Notes: generated by a model from the letters alone, not told the origin. A stretch of 64,000 nt of DNA from Oscillospiraceae bacterium (GCA_015066205.1 SVOV01000003.1:48461-112460); one strand, 5' to 3'. Positions 50,847 through 60,997 are shown, counted from the first letter of the stretch. Translations and numbers: made by a program.

Positions 50847-53800
50847 ATGAACAAAACCTTAAAGAAAACTCTATCAATCATCCTCTCAATCTTAATGATT
50901 GTGACAACAATTCCCTTTGTCTTTGCGGCAGATGTCAGTCTTGTGATCAATATGGCCGACAGCTACGGTGACGGCTGGAGCGGCAATGCAATTCAGGTCG
51001 GCACTGTTTCCGGCGGTGAATTCACAAAAATTGCAGATGTGACATTTGACGAAGGCTCAACTGCCACCTATGAGGCAGCTATATCCGACGAAAATGTTTA
51101 TGCTTTCAGATGGACCAAGGGTTCTTTTGCCGAAGAATGCAGCTTCAGCATCGTTATAGGCGGTGTGACTGTTTTAGAGGCATCTGATTGCAATGCTTAT
51201 GTACCGGATGGTATTTTTTATGTTACTTGCAATCACAGCTTCAGCGACAGCATCTGCTCAATATGCGGACTTGAATGCGGTGTCGATTTTACACATACTA
51301 TAAACAGTGACAGTGAATGTACCTCTTGCGGATATGTATGCAGCCATAGCTATACTAACCATTATTGCAAAACCTGCGGTAATGCCGAGAACGGATATTA
51401 TGCCGGTGTCTGCGGTGCAGAAAACATTAACGATGCAATCTGGTCACTTGATTCACAGGGAACTCTTACTATCAGCGGTACAGGTAAGTACAATGTAGAA
51501 TATCTTAACGCTCCCTGGCGGGCTTATGAAAGCAGCATTAAAGATGTTGTAATTGAGGAAGGTATAACTAATATTCGGCAGGGGTCTTTTAATGAGTTGT
51601 CCAATGCTGTTTCTCTGTCAATCCCTTCAACTGTGAATGAGATAGGTACTTATGCCAATAACTATTTTGCCGAGTTTAAGCTCGCGGAAGGAAATTCTGC
51701 CTACTCTCTTATTGACGGTGTTCTTTTCAATGCCGATAAAACTGAGCTTATTATGTATCCTGTAAGAAAGGCAGACGAAACCTATACCGTTCCGGCAGGT
51801 GTTCTGATCTTAGGCAATGATTCATTTTCGTATTCTGAAAACCTTAAAACAATAAACATTTCTGACGATGTTACTACAATTAATGAGTATTGTTTTAATG
51901 ATTCTTCGGTTGAAACAGTTAATTGCGGAAAAAATGTAAATTCAATAGACTTTAACGCTTTCTGTTATTCAGACATTAAAAATATAGTTTTACCTGAAAA
52001 GCTTACTGAAATGTCCTCGTATATATTTTATGGCTGCAGTTATCTTGAAAACCTTGTAATCGGCAGTAATGTAATTTCAATTGAGAACGATATAATAACC
52101 TATTGTCATGCGCTTGAAGCAGTGCACTTCACGGGAACTGAAGCACAGTGGGAAGCAATTGCGAAACCTGAAAGCGAAACAGATAAAATTAACACCGTTC
52201 CCGTTCATTTCGGTGCATTGGAAGAAAAGCCGGGGCAGGATGCAACCTGTGCAACTGACGGACGCACAGCCGGTCTTTACTGTGCAGAATGTGATGACTA
52301 TGTTACCGGTGATATAATTCCTGCAACAGGTGCATGTACAGACGAAAACAGTGACAATGTATGTGATGTTTGCAATGCTCTGATCGGTGCCCCCGAGATT
52401 TGCGTCGGCGGAATCTATGTAGACGGCAGTAATTATACAGATATTCTCGGTGATGCAGATGAGGGAGCAACGGCATATTATGTTCCGGAAACAAATACTC
52501 TTGTTCTTGACGGCTTCAATTATGAGGGTGAGGACTGCGGTATTATTTGTGACGGCTCGCTGAATATAGAAATCAAGGGCGAAAATAAAATTGTTGCTAA
52601 TGACGGACTGAATTTTTATGTATCAGAAGATACTGTTATCAATATTGTCGGAACGGGCAAATTAGACATTGCAGCGGATTCTAACGGAATATATGCCGAT
52701 TCTGACAATGAGGTAAGCTTCGAAATAAACATTAAAGACAGCGTAACACTGAACATAGATTCCGAAAGTGACGGTATGGATATTGACGGTAAAAAAGCGA
52801 ATAAAATTACCGTAAGCGAAAACGGAACATTAAATATAGAGGCAATTTCAGAAGGTATCACTGTGTCGGAGACTTCCGAAAGCGTTGAAATACTCGTTAA
52901 GGATAACGGCACATTAACAGCAGACTGTGAAGATGAATGTATCTATATCGTCGATACTGAGAATTCATTGGTAACCTTTACCGATAATGCAAAGGTTTCG
53001 CTTGTAAACAACGACGAAGAGGGTATTTATATCTCTGCACTTGAAGGCTCAACAGTAAAAGTAAGCGGCAGTGCTGATGTTTACATTGATGTTGAGGAGC
53101 AAAGTGTTCAGGCAGAAACAGTTATTGTTGACGGCGGAAGTCTGAACGCCCACAGCAAAGAAACCTATGAGGGAATTGTTGCCGCAGATGTTACCGTTAA
53201 CGCGGGCAAGTTAATTGTAAAAAGTGAAAACAATAATGCAATTTCAGCTGACTCAATAAAGATTACCGGCGGTACTTTTGTTGCAGGCAACGGCTCAGCG
53301 GAATTTCCTGTGTGTACTGTTACTCCCGATTTCAGCGGATACACCTCCGAGCATACGGTTCTCGCAAGTGAACAGCCTGACAGTCATTTCTTTGTCGAAT
53401 ATGACAGTGCTGATGCGGATAATTACAGAGTTATCAGCATTCAGTGCAAGCATGAGTTTGACGGAAATGTCTGCAAAAAGTGCGGTTTTGAATGCGGTGT
53501 TGATTGCGGCCATTATTTACAAGAAGGTGCTGTATGTGCAATATGCGGGAGTTATGTTTATGCAATTACTCATCAGCCTTCAGAAGCAGAGCCTTATGTA
53601 GAACTCAGTGATGATACGGGAGCTTCTTATCAGTGGTATACCGTTCAGGAAAACATATCAGAAATCACGGATGAAAATGCTGCCACCGTTTCTTATGCAT
53701 GGGGCGAGAGCTCTTATGACAAAGAAACAGGCTGGACAGGTATTGCGTATCAGGAAAATTATTACGGACAGGATTTCTTCACAGTTGAGCTTAAAGAAGG

Positions 53801-54749
53801 TGAAAGCTTAACTGTTGAAATTACAGGTGATTTCGTCAGCGGTGTCGGACTTTATGATTACGATACCGAAAAAGGTGTTTGGAAGGAACCTCAGGAGGGT
53901 GCAACCTCTTACGAATTAACAGTTGAATCAGACGGTAATTATACATTCTATACTTATGTAAACAGCGGTGTTGTTACTGTTAAGGCATATAAAACTACTG
54001 CCCATAAAAACGCAATCGACGGCGAAACCTCTGCAGAGCTTAAAAATCCCGTAATCGGTAATAATCATTTCTGCGAGGTAACCTTCGCTGACGGTACAAC
54101 CGAAATATCTGACATTTTTAAGGTAACGCATATACACACCTTCACAGAATACGAAGTAACAGAAGAAGCAGAATGCGGAAAGGCCGGTAAAGAAGTTGCA
54201 TATTGTGACAATGGTTGCGGTGCGACAGACGAAAAGGAAATTCCTGCTCTCACTCACGAGCCTCTTGAAGCAGTAAAAGAAAACGAGGTTGCTCCCAAGT
54301 GTGGTGTTGCAGGCTCATACGACCTTGTAGTTTACTGTGATATTTGCGGTGAAGAGCTCGACAGAGACACAACAACAGTTGATGCTCTCACTCACTCCTT
54401 CACAAAGTACGAAGTAACTGAAGAAGCAGAGTGCGGTAAGGCAGGTCTTGAAAAAGCTGACTGTGACCACGGCTGCGGTGCAACAGACGAAAAGGAAATC
54501 CCGGCACTTACTCACAAGGACGACGACGGCGACTATCTCTGTGACCACGGCTGCGGACACGAATTCCCGAAGCCCGATACACCTGATACACCCGATGAAC
54601 CCACGGACGAAGCTTGTGACCACCTTTGCCACAAGGACGGTATTCTCGGCTTCCTCTGGAAGATAATCAGATTCTTCTACAGACTCTTTAACATCCAACA
54701 GTATTGCGATTGCGGAATTCTTCATTATGATACTCCGCTCTTCGGATAA
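50847..54749 (+). CDS. Large secreted surface protein with LRR_5-like, beta-helix-like and Cys-ribbon modules
   Basis: The 1,300-residue protein has a signal peptide (TLSIILSILMIVTTIPFVFA), a PKD-like beta domain (about 30-125) with Cys-ribbon linkers (CSICGLECGVDFTH), a BspA-type leucine-rich stretch (about 200-440, e.g. LKTINISDDVTTINEYCFND), a long repetitive beta-solenoid region (about 540-840) in which GTLTADC- and NGTLNIEA-like turns recur, and C-terminal EAECGKAGKEVAYCDNGCGA ribbons. It ends DHLCHKDGILGFLWKIIRFF, then YCDCGILHY. No LPxTG is seen. Adhesion or matrix binding is likely. Confidence 0.85.
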   Translation: MNKTLKKTLSIILSILMIVTTIPFVFAADVSLVINMADSYGDGWSGNAIQVGTVSGGEFTKIADVTFDEGSTATYEAAISDENVYAFRWTKGSFAEECSFSIVIGGVTVLEASDCNAYVPDGIFYVTCNHSFSDSICSICGLECGVDFTHTINSDSECTSCGYVCSHSYTNHYCKTCGNAENGYYAGVCGAENINDAIWSLDSQGTLTISGTGKYNVEYLNAPWRAYESSIKDVVIEEGITNIRQGSFNELSNAVSLSIPSTVNEIGTYANNYFAEFKLAEGNSAYSLIDGVLFNADKTELIMYPVRKADETYTVPAGVLILGNDSFSYSENLKTINISDDVTTINEYCFNDSSVETVNCGKNVNSIDFNAFCYSDIKNIVLPEKLTEMSSYIFYGCSYLENLVIGSNVISIENDIITYCHALEAVHFTGTEAQWEAIAKPESETDKINTVPVHFGALEEKPGQDATCATDGRTAGLYCAECDDYVTGDIIPATGACTDENSDNVCDVCNALIGAPEICVGGIYVDGSNYTDILGDADEGATAYYVPETNTLVLDGFNYEGEDCGIICDGSLNIEIKGENKIVANDGLNFYVSEDTVINIVGTGKLDIAADSNGIYADSDNEVSFEINIKDSVTLNIDSESDGMDIDGKKANKITVSENGTLNIEAISEGITVSETSESVEILVKDNGTLTADCEDECIYIVDTENSLVTFTDNAKVSLVNNDEEGIYISALEGSTVKVSGSADVYIDVEEQSVQAETVIVDGGSLNAHSKETYEGIVAADVTVNAGKLIVKSENNNAISADSIKITGGTFVAGNGSAEFPVCTVTPDFSGYTSEHTVLASEQPDSHFFVEYDSADADNYRVISIQCKHEFDGNVCKKCGFECGVDCGHYLQEGAVCAICGSYVYAITHQPSEAEPYVELSDDTGASYQWYTVQENISEITDENAATVSYAWGESSYDKETGWTGIAYQENYYGQDFFTVELKEGESLTVEITGDFVSGVGLYDYDTEKGVWKEPQEGATSYELTVESDGNYTFYTYVNSGVVTVKAYKTTAHKNAIDGETSAELKNPVIGNNHFCEVTFADGTTEISDIFKVTHIHTFTEYEVTEEAECGKAGKEVAYCDNGCGATDEKEIPALTHEPLEAVKENEVAPKCGVAGSYDLVVYCDICGEELDRDTTTVDALTHSFTKYEVTEEAECGKAGLEKADCDHGCGATDEKEIPALTHKDDDGDYLCDHGCGHEFPKPDTPDTPDEPTDEACDHLCHKDGILGFLWKIIRFFYRLFNIQQYCDCGILHYDTPLFG

Positions 54750-54756
54750 ACCTCGT

Positions 54757-54796
54757 TAAGAAGATCCCGTTCACGGAAGTGAACGGGATCTTCTGT
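54757..54796. terminator. Hairpin between surface protein and nucleotidyltransferase genes
   Basis: GAAGATCCCGTTCAC and GTGAACGGGATCTTC form a perfect 15-bp stem around GGAA. No good T-run follows on either strand, so termination may be partial. Confidence 0.75.
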
Positions 54797-54816
54797 TGCC
54801 GGTTAGTATTCTGTAA

Positions 54817-55551
54817 TTAATTTATCCCCTTATACTGAGCCTTTACCCTTTCGTAGCTTTCAAGGTTACCTATATCGTAACGGCTTCCGGGCATTTCCAT
54901 AGCGTGAACGGGAGTTTTTGTACAAAGCCAGGCGACAAAGCTTCCGGGAGCATCTGTTCCGCAGCCGCTTTCAATTCCCTCTTCGACAAGTCCCGCATCA
55001 GTCTTTGTATAATAATAGAAGGGAGGACAGCACCAGTTTGTTGCGGGTTCGGGAGATTTTTCCGTCATAAGAAGAACCTTGTCGTTTTCATCAACGGTAA
55101 CGACACCGCACCCCCGAAGCTTATTACGGTCGCCCTCAAAATAGCGCATTATACAAGAGGTGTTCTTTTCTTTTGCATAAGAAATAAATTTTGTAAGGCT
55201 GAAATCAAGGACATTATCTCCTGCAATTACAAGAAGGTCATCATCAATACCAAGCTTTTCTATAGCAAACTGAATATCCTTTACGGCACCGAGTCTTGTT
55301 TCGTTGGTTTCGGTCATATCGTCAACAACGGTGATCTTCTGCTTCTTTTCTCTTGCCCAGTTTTGGAAATGAACAAAATACTTATGATTTGAAATCACAA
55401 CATATTCATCAACCGCACCGAGAGTATCAATATCGTCAATGAGCCAGTCAAGAATCGTTTTTTCGCCTACCTTAAGAAGAGGCTTCGGAAAGTTTTCTGT
55501 CAGCGGATAAAGCCTTGTTGCATAGCCTGCCGCAAGAATAAGACATTTCAT
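54817..55551 (-). CDS. Sugar-1-phosphate nucleotidyltransferase
   Basis: This 244-residue enzyme has the nucleotidyltransferase start MKCLILAAGYATRLYPLTEN with the catalytic Lys in FPKPLLKVGEKTILDWLIDD, and the metal-binding VIAGDNVLDF. The end SRYDIGNLESYERV is also typical of glucose-1-phosphate thymidylyl-/mannose-1-phosphate guanylyl-like enzymes. It starts two bases after the GHMP kinase stop, so kinase and nucleotidyltransferase probably act in sequence: sugar to sugar-1-P to NDP-sugar. The sugar is unknown. Confidence 0.9.
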   Translation of the reverse strand: MKCLILAAGYATRLYPLTENFPKPLLKVGEKTILDWLIDDIDTLGAVDEYVVISNHKYFVHFQNWAREKKQKITVVDDMTETNETRLGAVKDIQFAIEKLGIDDDLLVIAGDNVLDFSLTKFISYAKEKNTSCIMRYFEGDRNKLRGCGVVTVDENDKVLLMTEKSPEPATNWCCPPFYYYTKTDAGLVEEGIESGCGTDAPGSFVAWLCTKTPVHAMEMPGSRYDIGNLESYERVKAQYKGIN

Positions 55552-55553
55552 AA

Positions 55554-56732
55554 TTACACCTCAAGCTTTACTCCGTCTGCACTTTCGCAGATATGAACGG
55601 AGAATTTTCCCGTAAGACGGGGGAATGTATCAAGATATTCCTTTGTTACCTTTTCTATGATGCTTTCTTCATATGAGGGGTCAATAAGAGCCATACTGCA
55701 GCCCTTGAAGCCCGCCCCCGAGAATCTTCCCCCGTAGATTCCCTTTGTTTCTCTCATTATCTCATAGAGCTTTTTAAGCTCGGGAGAGCCTGTTTCCCAG
55801 TTATATATTGAAGAATATCCGCTTTCAAAGGAAAGTCTGCCGAATTCCTCAATATCGCCCTCGGTCCAAGCCTTGGCCCCCTTTTCAACGCGGAAAAATT
55901 CCTCATACCAATGAGTGGCACGCTTACGCCATGGCTCGGGAAGACGGTCCTTATACTGCAAAAAAACCTCATAGGGAACATCACGGAGATTTGTTTCCTC
56001 AAATTTTCCGTATTCCATACCCGAGTATGCCTTAAGGGCATATGCGGCACTTCGACATTCGTCAACTCTCATATTAAAGGCAGAGCCTGCAAGGCTTCTT
56101 TCAAGACCGCTGAAAAAAACAGCTATCTTATAAGGCTTCATATCAGCATGAGCGGGTATAAGCTTATATGTGTCATCCTTGAGATCCATATAAAGCAGAT
56201 GGTCCTTTCTGCAATACACCTCGCAGGACTGATCAAGCTTTCCGCAAGCAATTCCCACATAGAGGTTTTCTGCCTCCTGTGAAATGGTTATCAGCTCACT
56301 TTCTGTAAGTCTTATCTCATTCATTTTGCAAAGAGCGGATAAAAATGTAATAATTACCGCCGCAGAGGATGAAAGACCGCCAATAGGAAGCTCTCCGTCA
56401 AGCACGGCACAAAGTCCGCGTCTTAAAGGATATCGCTTATTGAGAGCTATTGTTGCACCTCTGAGATGATCAGCCCAATCTCCCTGAGGAGTGTCGGGAG
56501 TGGCGGCGACATGCCACTGTGCTCTTTTTTCAAACTGCAGTGACTGGATCTCGACAACGCCGTTTTCCTTAGGACCGTATGCGATATGAATTCCCTTATT
56601 TATTGCAAAGCCCGTGATCTTTCCCAGCTGATGGTCACTGTGAGCACCGATGGGACAGACTCTGTAGGGCGTAAAGGCTTTATATCTCGGTTCTTTTCTA
56701 TATGTTTTTTCAAACATTTCAGCTGCATTCAT
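55554..56732 (-). CDS. GHMP sugar kinase, galactokinase/galacturonokinase-like
   Basis: I start at ATG 56732 after GTGGAGG, giving 392 residues. The galactokinase-type signature is present as YRVCPIGAHSDHQLG, the ATP loop as PIGGLSSSAAVI and the third GHMP motif as GGRFSGAGFKGC. The first motif departs from the galactokinase GRVNLIGEHTDYN and instead resembles the YRICPLGAHIDHQGG form I remember from plant galacturonokinase, so galacturonate or another uronic acid is a possible substrate. It is coupled to the downstream nucleotidyltransferase and divergent from GH92. Confidence 0.88.
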   Translation of the reverse strand: MNAAEMFEKTYRKEPRYKAFTPYRVCPIGAHSDHQLGKITGFAINKGIHIAYGPKENGVVEIQSLQFEKRAQWHVAATPDTPQGDWADHLRGATIALNKRYPLRRGLCAVLDGELPIGGLSSSAAVIITFLSALCKMNEIRLTESELITISQEAENLYVGIACGKLDQSCEVYCRKDHLLYMDLKDDTYKLIPAHADMKPYKIAVFFSGLERSLAGSAFNMRVDECRSAAYALKAYSGMEYGKFEETNLRDVPYEVFLQYKDRLPEPWRKRATHWYEEFFRVEKGAKAWTEGDIEEFGRLSFESGYSSIYNWETGSPELKKLYEIMRETKGIYGGRFSGAGFKGCSMALIDPSYEESIIEKVTKEYLDTFPRLTGKFSVHICESADGVKLEV

Positions 56733-56830
56733 CTGTTTTCCTCCACAAAATACGGACACAGACAGGATATAAGAGCTTTTTCATATACTTTCTGTTAATA
56801 TCCGATTAATAATAATTATTATATAATTTA

Positions 56831-56859
56831 TTGCAATAAAAATCAATATCTGTTAAAAT
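56831..56859 (+). promoter_or_regulatory. Promoter of the GH92 gene
   Basis: TTGCAA (56831-56836), 17-bp spacer, TAAAAT (56854-56859), 28 bp before the start codon. Confidence 0.78.
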
Positions 56860-56886
56860 TACTTTATAACTGAAGGCGGTGGTTCT

Positions 56887-59091
56887 ATGAAAAAGTATAT
56901 GTATGTTGACCCGACTATCGGAACTGTTGGAGAGGATTACAGCAAAAGTCCTCACGGCGGAGGAAAAACGCACCCCGGAGCCTGTATCCCCGGCGGCATG
57001 GTACAGCTGTCCCCCGACACCGTAACGGGCGGAGATAACGGAACAGGCTATAATTACTGTCACGATACAATAGAAGGCTTCAGCTTTAATCATATGAGCG
57101 GTATCGGCTGGTACGGAGATCTCGGAAATCTGCAGATAATGCCTGTAACAGGCAAAACGGAGCTTCGATCGGGCTCAAATGAAGAGGTTCCCTTTACAAA
57201 GGGGACAGACGGCTGGAAATCGCCTTTTTCACACGAAAAAGAAACAGCGTCAGCGGGATATTACTCTGTTTTCCTTGAAAAATACAAGATATTAACGGAA
57301 TGTACCGTAGCACCTCACACGGGAATTATGAGAATAAGCTATCCCGAAAATGCGGATGCAAGGGTTATATTCAATTTTTCGAGAAGAATAGGCGGACACG
57401 CTGATTTTGAAGAAATTACAATAGTAAATGACAGCCGTATTGAAGGAAAAATCATCTGCACCCCCAAGGGCGGCGGTTTCGGAAGAGGAAACGGACATAT
57501 AAACTATAATTTCTGTTTTGTATGCGAGTTTTCACGCCCCGCAAAGAAAATGCAGTTTTTCTCGAATGAAGAATTTCAGCAGGAGGAGCTTTCTTCCTTT
57601 AAGAATGAGGATGCGGGACTTTTAGCCTTTTTTGAAGAAAACGGCGAGCCTCTTTACATAAAGTGCTCTGTTTCCTATACAGACATTGACGGCGCAAGAA
57701 AGAATTTCTGCGAAACCGAGGGCTTTGATTTTGATAAAATCAAGGAGCAGGCACAAAACAGCTGGGAAGAGGTTTTTGACTGTGTAAGCGTTGAGGGAGA
57801 AAATGAAACTGACCTGACCTTATTCTACACCTGTCTTTACCACACTCTTTTAGATCCGAGGATCACAGCCGATGTTGACGGAAGATATGCTATAGAAACA
57901 GATGTTTTTCAGGACGATTCCTACACCCACCGCACGGTTTTCAGCGGATGGGATGTATACAGAAGCGAATTTCCTCTGCTTACACTTATCCGTCCCGACA
58001 TCGTAAACGACACTGTCAATTCTCTTCTTAAAATTGCCCTTAAAAACAATGCCTCATTCCCTCAGTGGGAGCTTCTCGGCATAAACGCAGGCTGTATGGT
58101 CGGTGACCCCGGTCTTATTGTTGTAGCCGATGCATTCGTCAAGGGAATAAGAAATTTTGACACCCAAAAGGCTTATGAAATTGCAAAAGCTTCCGCTCTT
58201 TCAAAAAAAGAGCTCTTCGGCAAGCCCTTCAAGGGCGTTCATCCGGATTGCAATCAATATGTAAAGGATGTATATGTTCCGAAAAAAATCAGTGATACTC
58301 TTGAATTCTTACTTGCAAATTACACCTTATCCCGCTTCGCAGAGGCTTTGGGCAAAACAGAGGATGCGAAGCTTTTCAAGGCGAGAGCAGACCGCTATCC
58401 CGAAAACTATAATCCCCTTCTCGGCTTTATGGCTCCGAGAAAGGAAAACGGAAAATTCATGTGGATATGGGGCAGATATGACGACAACTGCTGTGTAGAA
58501 AGTAATATTTTCCAGCAGTCCTGGTTTGTCCCCTATGATGTAACGGGACTCAGCCGTCTTTTCGGCAAAAAGAGAATGATAAGACTCCTTGAAATCTTCT
58601 TCAAAAAAGCAAAGCTCAGCGCATTATGGAGTAATGACTACAACCACTCAAATGAGCCCTGTCACAACATAACCCATTATTTCAGTATGCTGGGACTGCC
58701 CCACCGTACTCAGTACTGGACAAGAAGAGTTCAGAAGGAATCCTATAATCTCGGAGCATACGGCTTCTGCGGGAATGAGGATGTAGGCCAGCTTTCGGCG
58801 TGGTATGTTTTATCTGCTCTCGGCTTTGCGCAGGTCTGCGCCGCCGATCCGCGTTATTACATCAATACTCCCCTCTTCAGAAATGCAACCGTCAGGCTCA
58901 ATAAGACCTACCATTCCTGCAAGGTATCCGACACATTTACCGTAGTATGCGATAAGGATCCTCTTAAATATCCATATATAAAAAGTGCAACGCTCAACGG
59001 CAGAGAGATCAAGGAAGCTTATCTCACATATGACGAGATCACTGCAGGAGGCACCTTCTCTCTGACTCTCACCGATACCCCTGAGATCTGA
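56887..59091 (+). CDS. GH92 family alpha-mannosidase
   Basis: The 734-residue protein matches family 92 exo-alpha-mannosidases: start YVDPTIGTVGEDYSKSPHGG, FNHMSGIGWYGDLGNLQIMP, FSGWDVYRSEFPLLTLIRPD, and the C-terminal NEPCHNITHYFSML and GNEDVGQLSAWYVLSALGFA that carry the calcium- and acid-residue region. There is no signal peptide, so it should act on imported oligosaccharides in the cytoplasm. Family members are calcium-dependent inverting mannosidases of N-glycan or fungal mannan origin. It is divergent from the GHMP kinase. Confidence 0.95.
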   Translation: MKKYMYVDPTIGTVGEDYSKSPHGGGKTHPGACIPGGMVQLSPDTVTGGDNGTGYNYCHDTIEGFSFNHMSGIGWYGDLGNLQIMPVTGKTELRSGSNEEVPFTKGTDGWKSPFSHEKETASAGYYSVFLEKYKILTECTVAPHTGIMRISYPENADARVIFNFSRRIGGHADFEEITIVNDSRIEGKIICTPKGGGFGRGNGHINYNFCFVCEFSRPAKKMQFFSNEEFQQEELSSFKNEDAGLLAFFEENGEPLYIKCSVSYTDIDGARKNFCETEGFDFDKIKEQAQNSWEEVFDCVSVEGENETDLTLFYTCLYHTLLDPRITADVDGRYAIETDVFQDDSYTHRTVFSGWDVYRSEFPLLTLIRPDIVNDTVNSLLKIALKNNASFPQWELLGINAGCMVGDPGLIVVADAFVKGIRNFDTQKAYEIAKASALSKKELFGKPFKGVHPDCNQYVKDVYVPKKISDTLEFLLANYTLSRFAEALGKTEDAKLFKARADRYPENYNPLLGFMAPRKENGKFMWIWGRYDDNCCVESNIFQQSWFVPYDVTGLSRLFGKKRMIRLLEIFFKKAKLSALWSNDYNHSNEPCHNITHYFSMLGLPHRTQYWTRRVQKESYNLGAYGFCGNEDVGQLSAWYVLSALGFAQVCAADPRYYINTPLFRNATVRLNKTYHSCKVSDTFTVVCDKDPLKYPYIKSATLNGREIKEAYLTYDEITAGGTFSLTLTDTPEI

Positions 59092-59096
59092 AGCAT

Positions 59097-59127
59097 TTTC
59101 CCACCGAAAAATCGGTGGGTTTTTGCA
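59097..59127 (+). terminator. Terminator of the GH92 gene
   Basis: CCCACCG and CGGTGGG pair around AAAAAT and are followed by TTTTTGC, nine bases after the stop codon. Confidence 0.9.
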
Positions 59128-59258
59128 TTTGTTGTAAAAAACAGGGCATTTTTTCCGCATAAAGTGTTATTCTGTTTTTTTAAGCTGTAAGTTATTATAT
59201 ATTCAAGGGCAATTATCATCCCCCTTAAGTTTTCTTAATATATCAAGGAGTGAAAAAA

Positions 59259-60974
59259 ATGAAAAAAACAGGTGCAGTGCCTGTTATTACAGGTATAGCT
59301 GCGGGACTTATTACAGGTATTATAGCTTTGTCGGCGGGATTTTTTATTTCGGCCACAGCAATAAATGTACGCAATCCCGGTTTCTGGCTTATTATTATCC
59401 TTGCTTTGTTTGCCGGAGTTTTGGCCGGAAGCATTACAAAGGGATATAAGGATTTCGGTCATAGGACCGTTTCCCAAAAGACAGGCCCGAAGGGACGCAC
59501 AAAAAAACACAGTGAAATCAAATTTTCCGGAATACCTTTCATTCTGCCCATTGCTCTGTCTGTTATCGTTATAATTGCAGGCATTACGGGCAGTACTGTG
59601 TTCAACGCAACCTCTTATGCAAATATCCTTAAGGTCAATGACTCGGATTTTACAGCCGATCTGTCGGAATCTGTTGAAACCGATTCCATAGCCCTTATGG
59701 ACACAGCTTCGGCAAGAATGCTTGGCGACCGTGAAATAGGTGCTCTTTCCGATGTTGTGAGTCAGTTTGATGTTTCGGATGACTATATACAAATTGACTA
59801 TAACGGAAAGCCCGTAAAGGTTTCCGCTCTCGAATATGCAGGCTTCTTCAAATGGATGAATAACAGGGACGGTGTCAAGGGCTATGTTACCGTTGACCCG
59901 GTTTCAATGTCTGCGAGCTTTGAAGAATCCGAGGGGATGAAATACATTCCTTCAGCATATTTTCTTGAGGATGCAAAAAGACACATATGGATGGAATATC
60001 CGACTCTGATGACAGAAAATCTTCATTTTGAGATCGATGAAAGCGGAAAGCCTTATTATGTCGCATCCGTAGTCAAAAAAACGATTTCTCTTTTCGGAGG
60101 AAAAACCGTCAGCGGATGTATAGTGCTTGACCCCGTATCCGGTGAAACGGTCATATATGATGCTGAGGATATACCTAAATGGATCGATGTCGTATTCCAC
60201 GGAGATCTCATATGTGAGCAGTATAACTGGCACGGAATGTATCAGAACGGATATCTGAACAGTCTGTTTGCAAAAAAAGGCTGTAAGCAGGTCACCACCT
60301 ACAGCTCGGAGGATGATTCTTCCGACGAGAAGCCTGTTTCCGATTACGGCTATGTTGCAAAAGACGGCGACATATGGATATATACCGGCGTAACCTCGGT
60401 CAACGGTGACAGCTCTAATATAGGATTTCTTCTTGCAAATGAACGAACGGGTGAAAGCCGCTATTATGCGATTGCAGGTGCTGATGAAAAATCCGCAATG
60501 GTAGCCGCGGAGGGAGAGGTTCAGGAAAAAGGTTATCAGGCATCATTTCCGTCATTAATTAATGTTGAAGGCTACCCCACATATATAATGGTGCTTAAGG
60601 ATTCAGGCGGACTTGTAAAGCTTTACGCAGCAGTTAATGTTGAGCAGTACAACATCGTTACAACAGCCGCAACACAGTCGGAATGTATTGAAAAATACAA
60701 GGCTATGCTTGGTATAACCGAGCCCGTCCCCCCTGCTGAAGAAGTGAAGACAGCAACTGTTACAATAGCCTCCGTGAAATATATTGATATCGACGGAAAC
60801 ACATATATTTACCTGATCGATACTGAAAACAATATTTTCAAGGCCAAAGCATCCGAACACGAAAATATGCTGCTGCTTGAAGAGGGCGACACCGCCGAGC
60901 TTTCATACACAGGTTCAATTATCTTATCGTGCAAGCAGCTTATAAAGAACACTGACAGTACAGACGACTTATAA
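59259..60974 (+). CDS. Membrane protein with PepSY-like extracellular region
   Basis: I start at ATG 59259, eight bases after AAGGAG, giving 571 residues. Three hydrophobic spans lie at about 7-30, 40-62 and 90-112; the remaining 450 residues are extracytoplasmic. Two stretches (SGKPYYVASVVKK...SGCIVLDPVSGETVIY and the NIGFLLANERTGESRYYAIAG strand pattern) resemble PepSY-type beta units. The end is an acidic beta domain. I know no named family for the whole. It is monocistronic, followed by a strong terminator. Confidence 0.72.
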   Translation: MKKTGAVPVITGIAAGLITGIIALSAGFFISATAINVRNPGFWLIIILALFAGVLAGSITKGYKDFGHRTVSQKTGPKGRTKKHSEIKFSGIPFILPIALSVIVIIAGITGSTVFNATSYANILKVNDSDFTADLSESVETDSIALMDTASARMLGDREIGALSDVVSQFDVSDDYIQIDYNGKPVKVSALEYAGFFKWMNNRDGVKGYVTVDPVSMSASFEESEGMKYIPSAYFLEDAKRHIWMEYPTLMTENLHFEIDESGKPYYVASVVKKTISLFGGKTVSGCIVLDPVSGETVIYDAEDIPKWIDVVFHGDLICEQYNWHGMYQNGYLNSLFAKKGCKQVTTYSSEDDSSDEKPVSDYGYVAKDGDIWIYTGVTSVNGDSSNIGFLLANERTGESRYYAIAGADEKSAMVAAEGEVQEKGYQASFPSLINVEGYPTYIMVLKDSGGLVKLYAAVNVEQYNIVTTAATQSECIEKYKAMLGITEPVPPAEEVKTATVTIASVKYIDIDGNTYIYLIDTENNIFKAKASEHENMLLLEEGDTAELSYTGSIILSCKQLIKNTDSTDDL

Positions 60975-60997
60975 ATACAGCCTGAGAAGTCAGTTGA

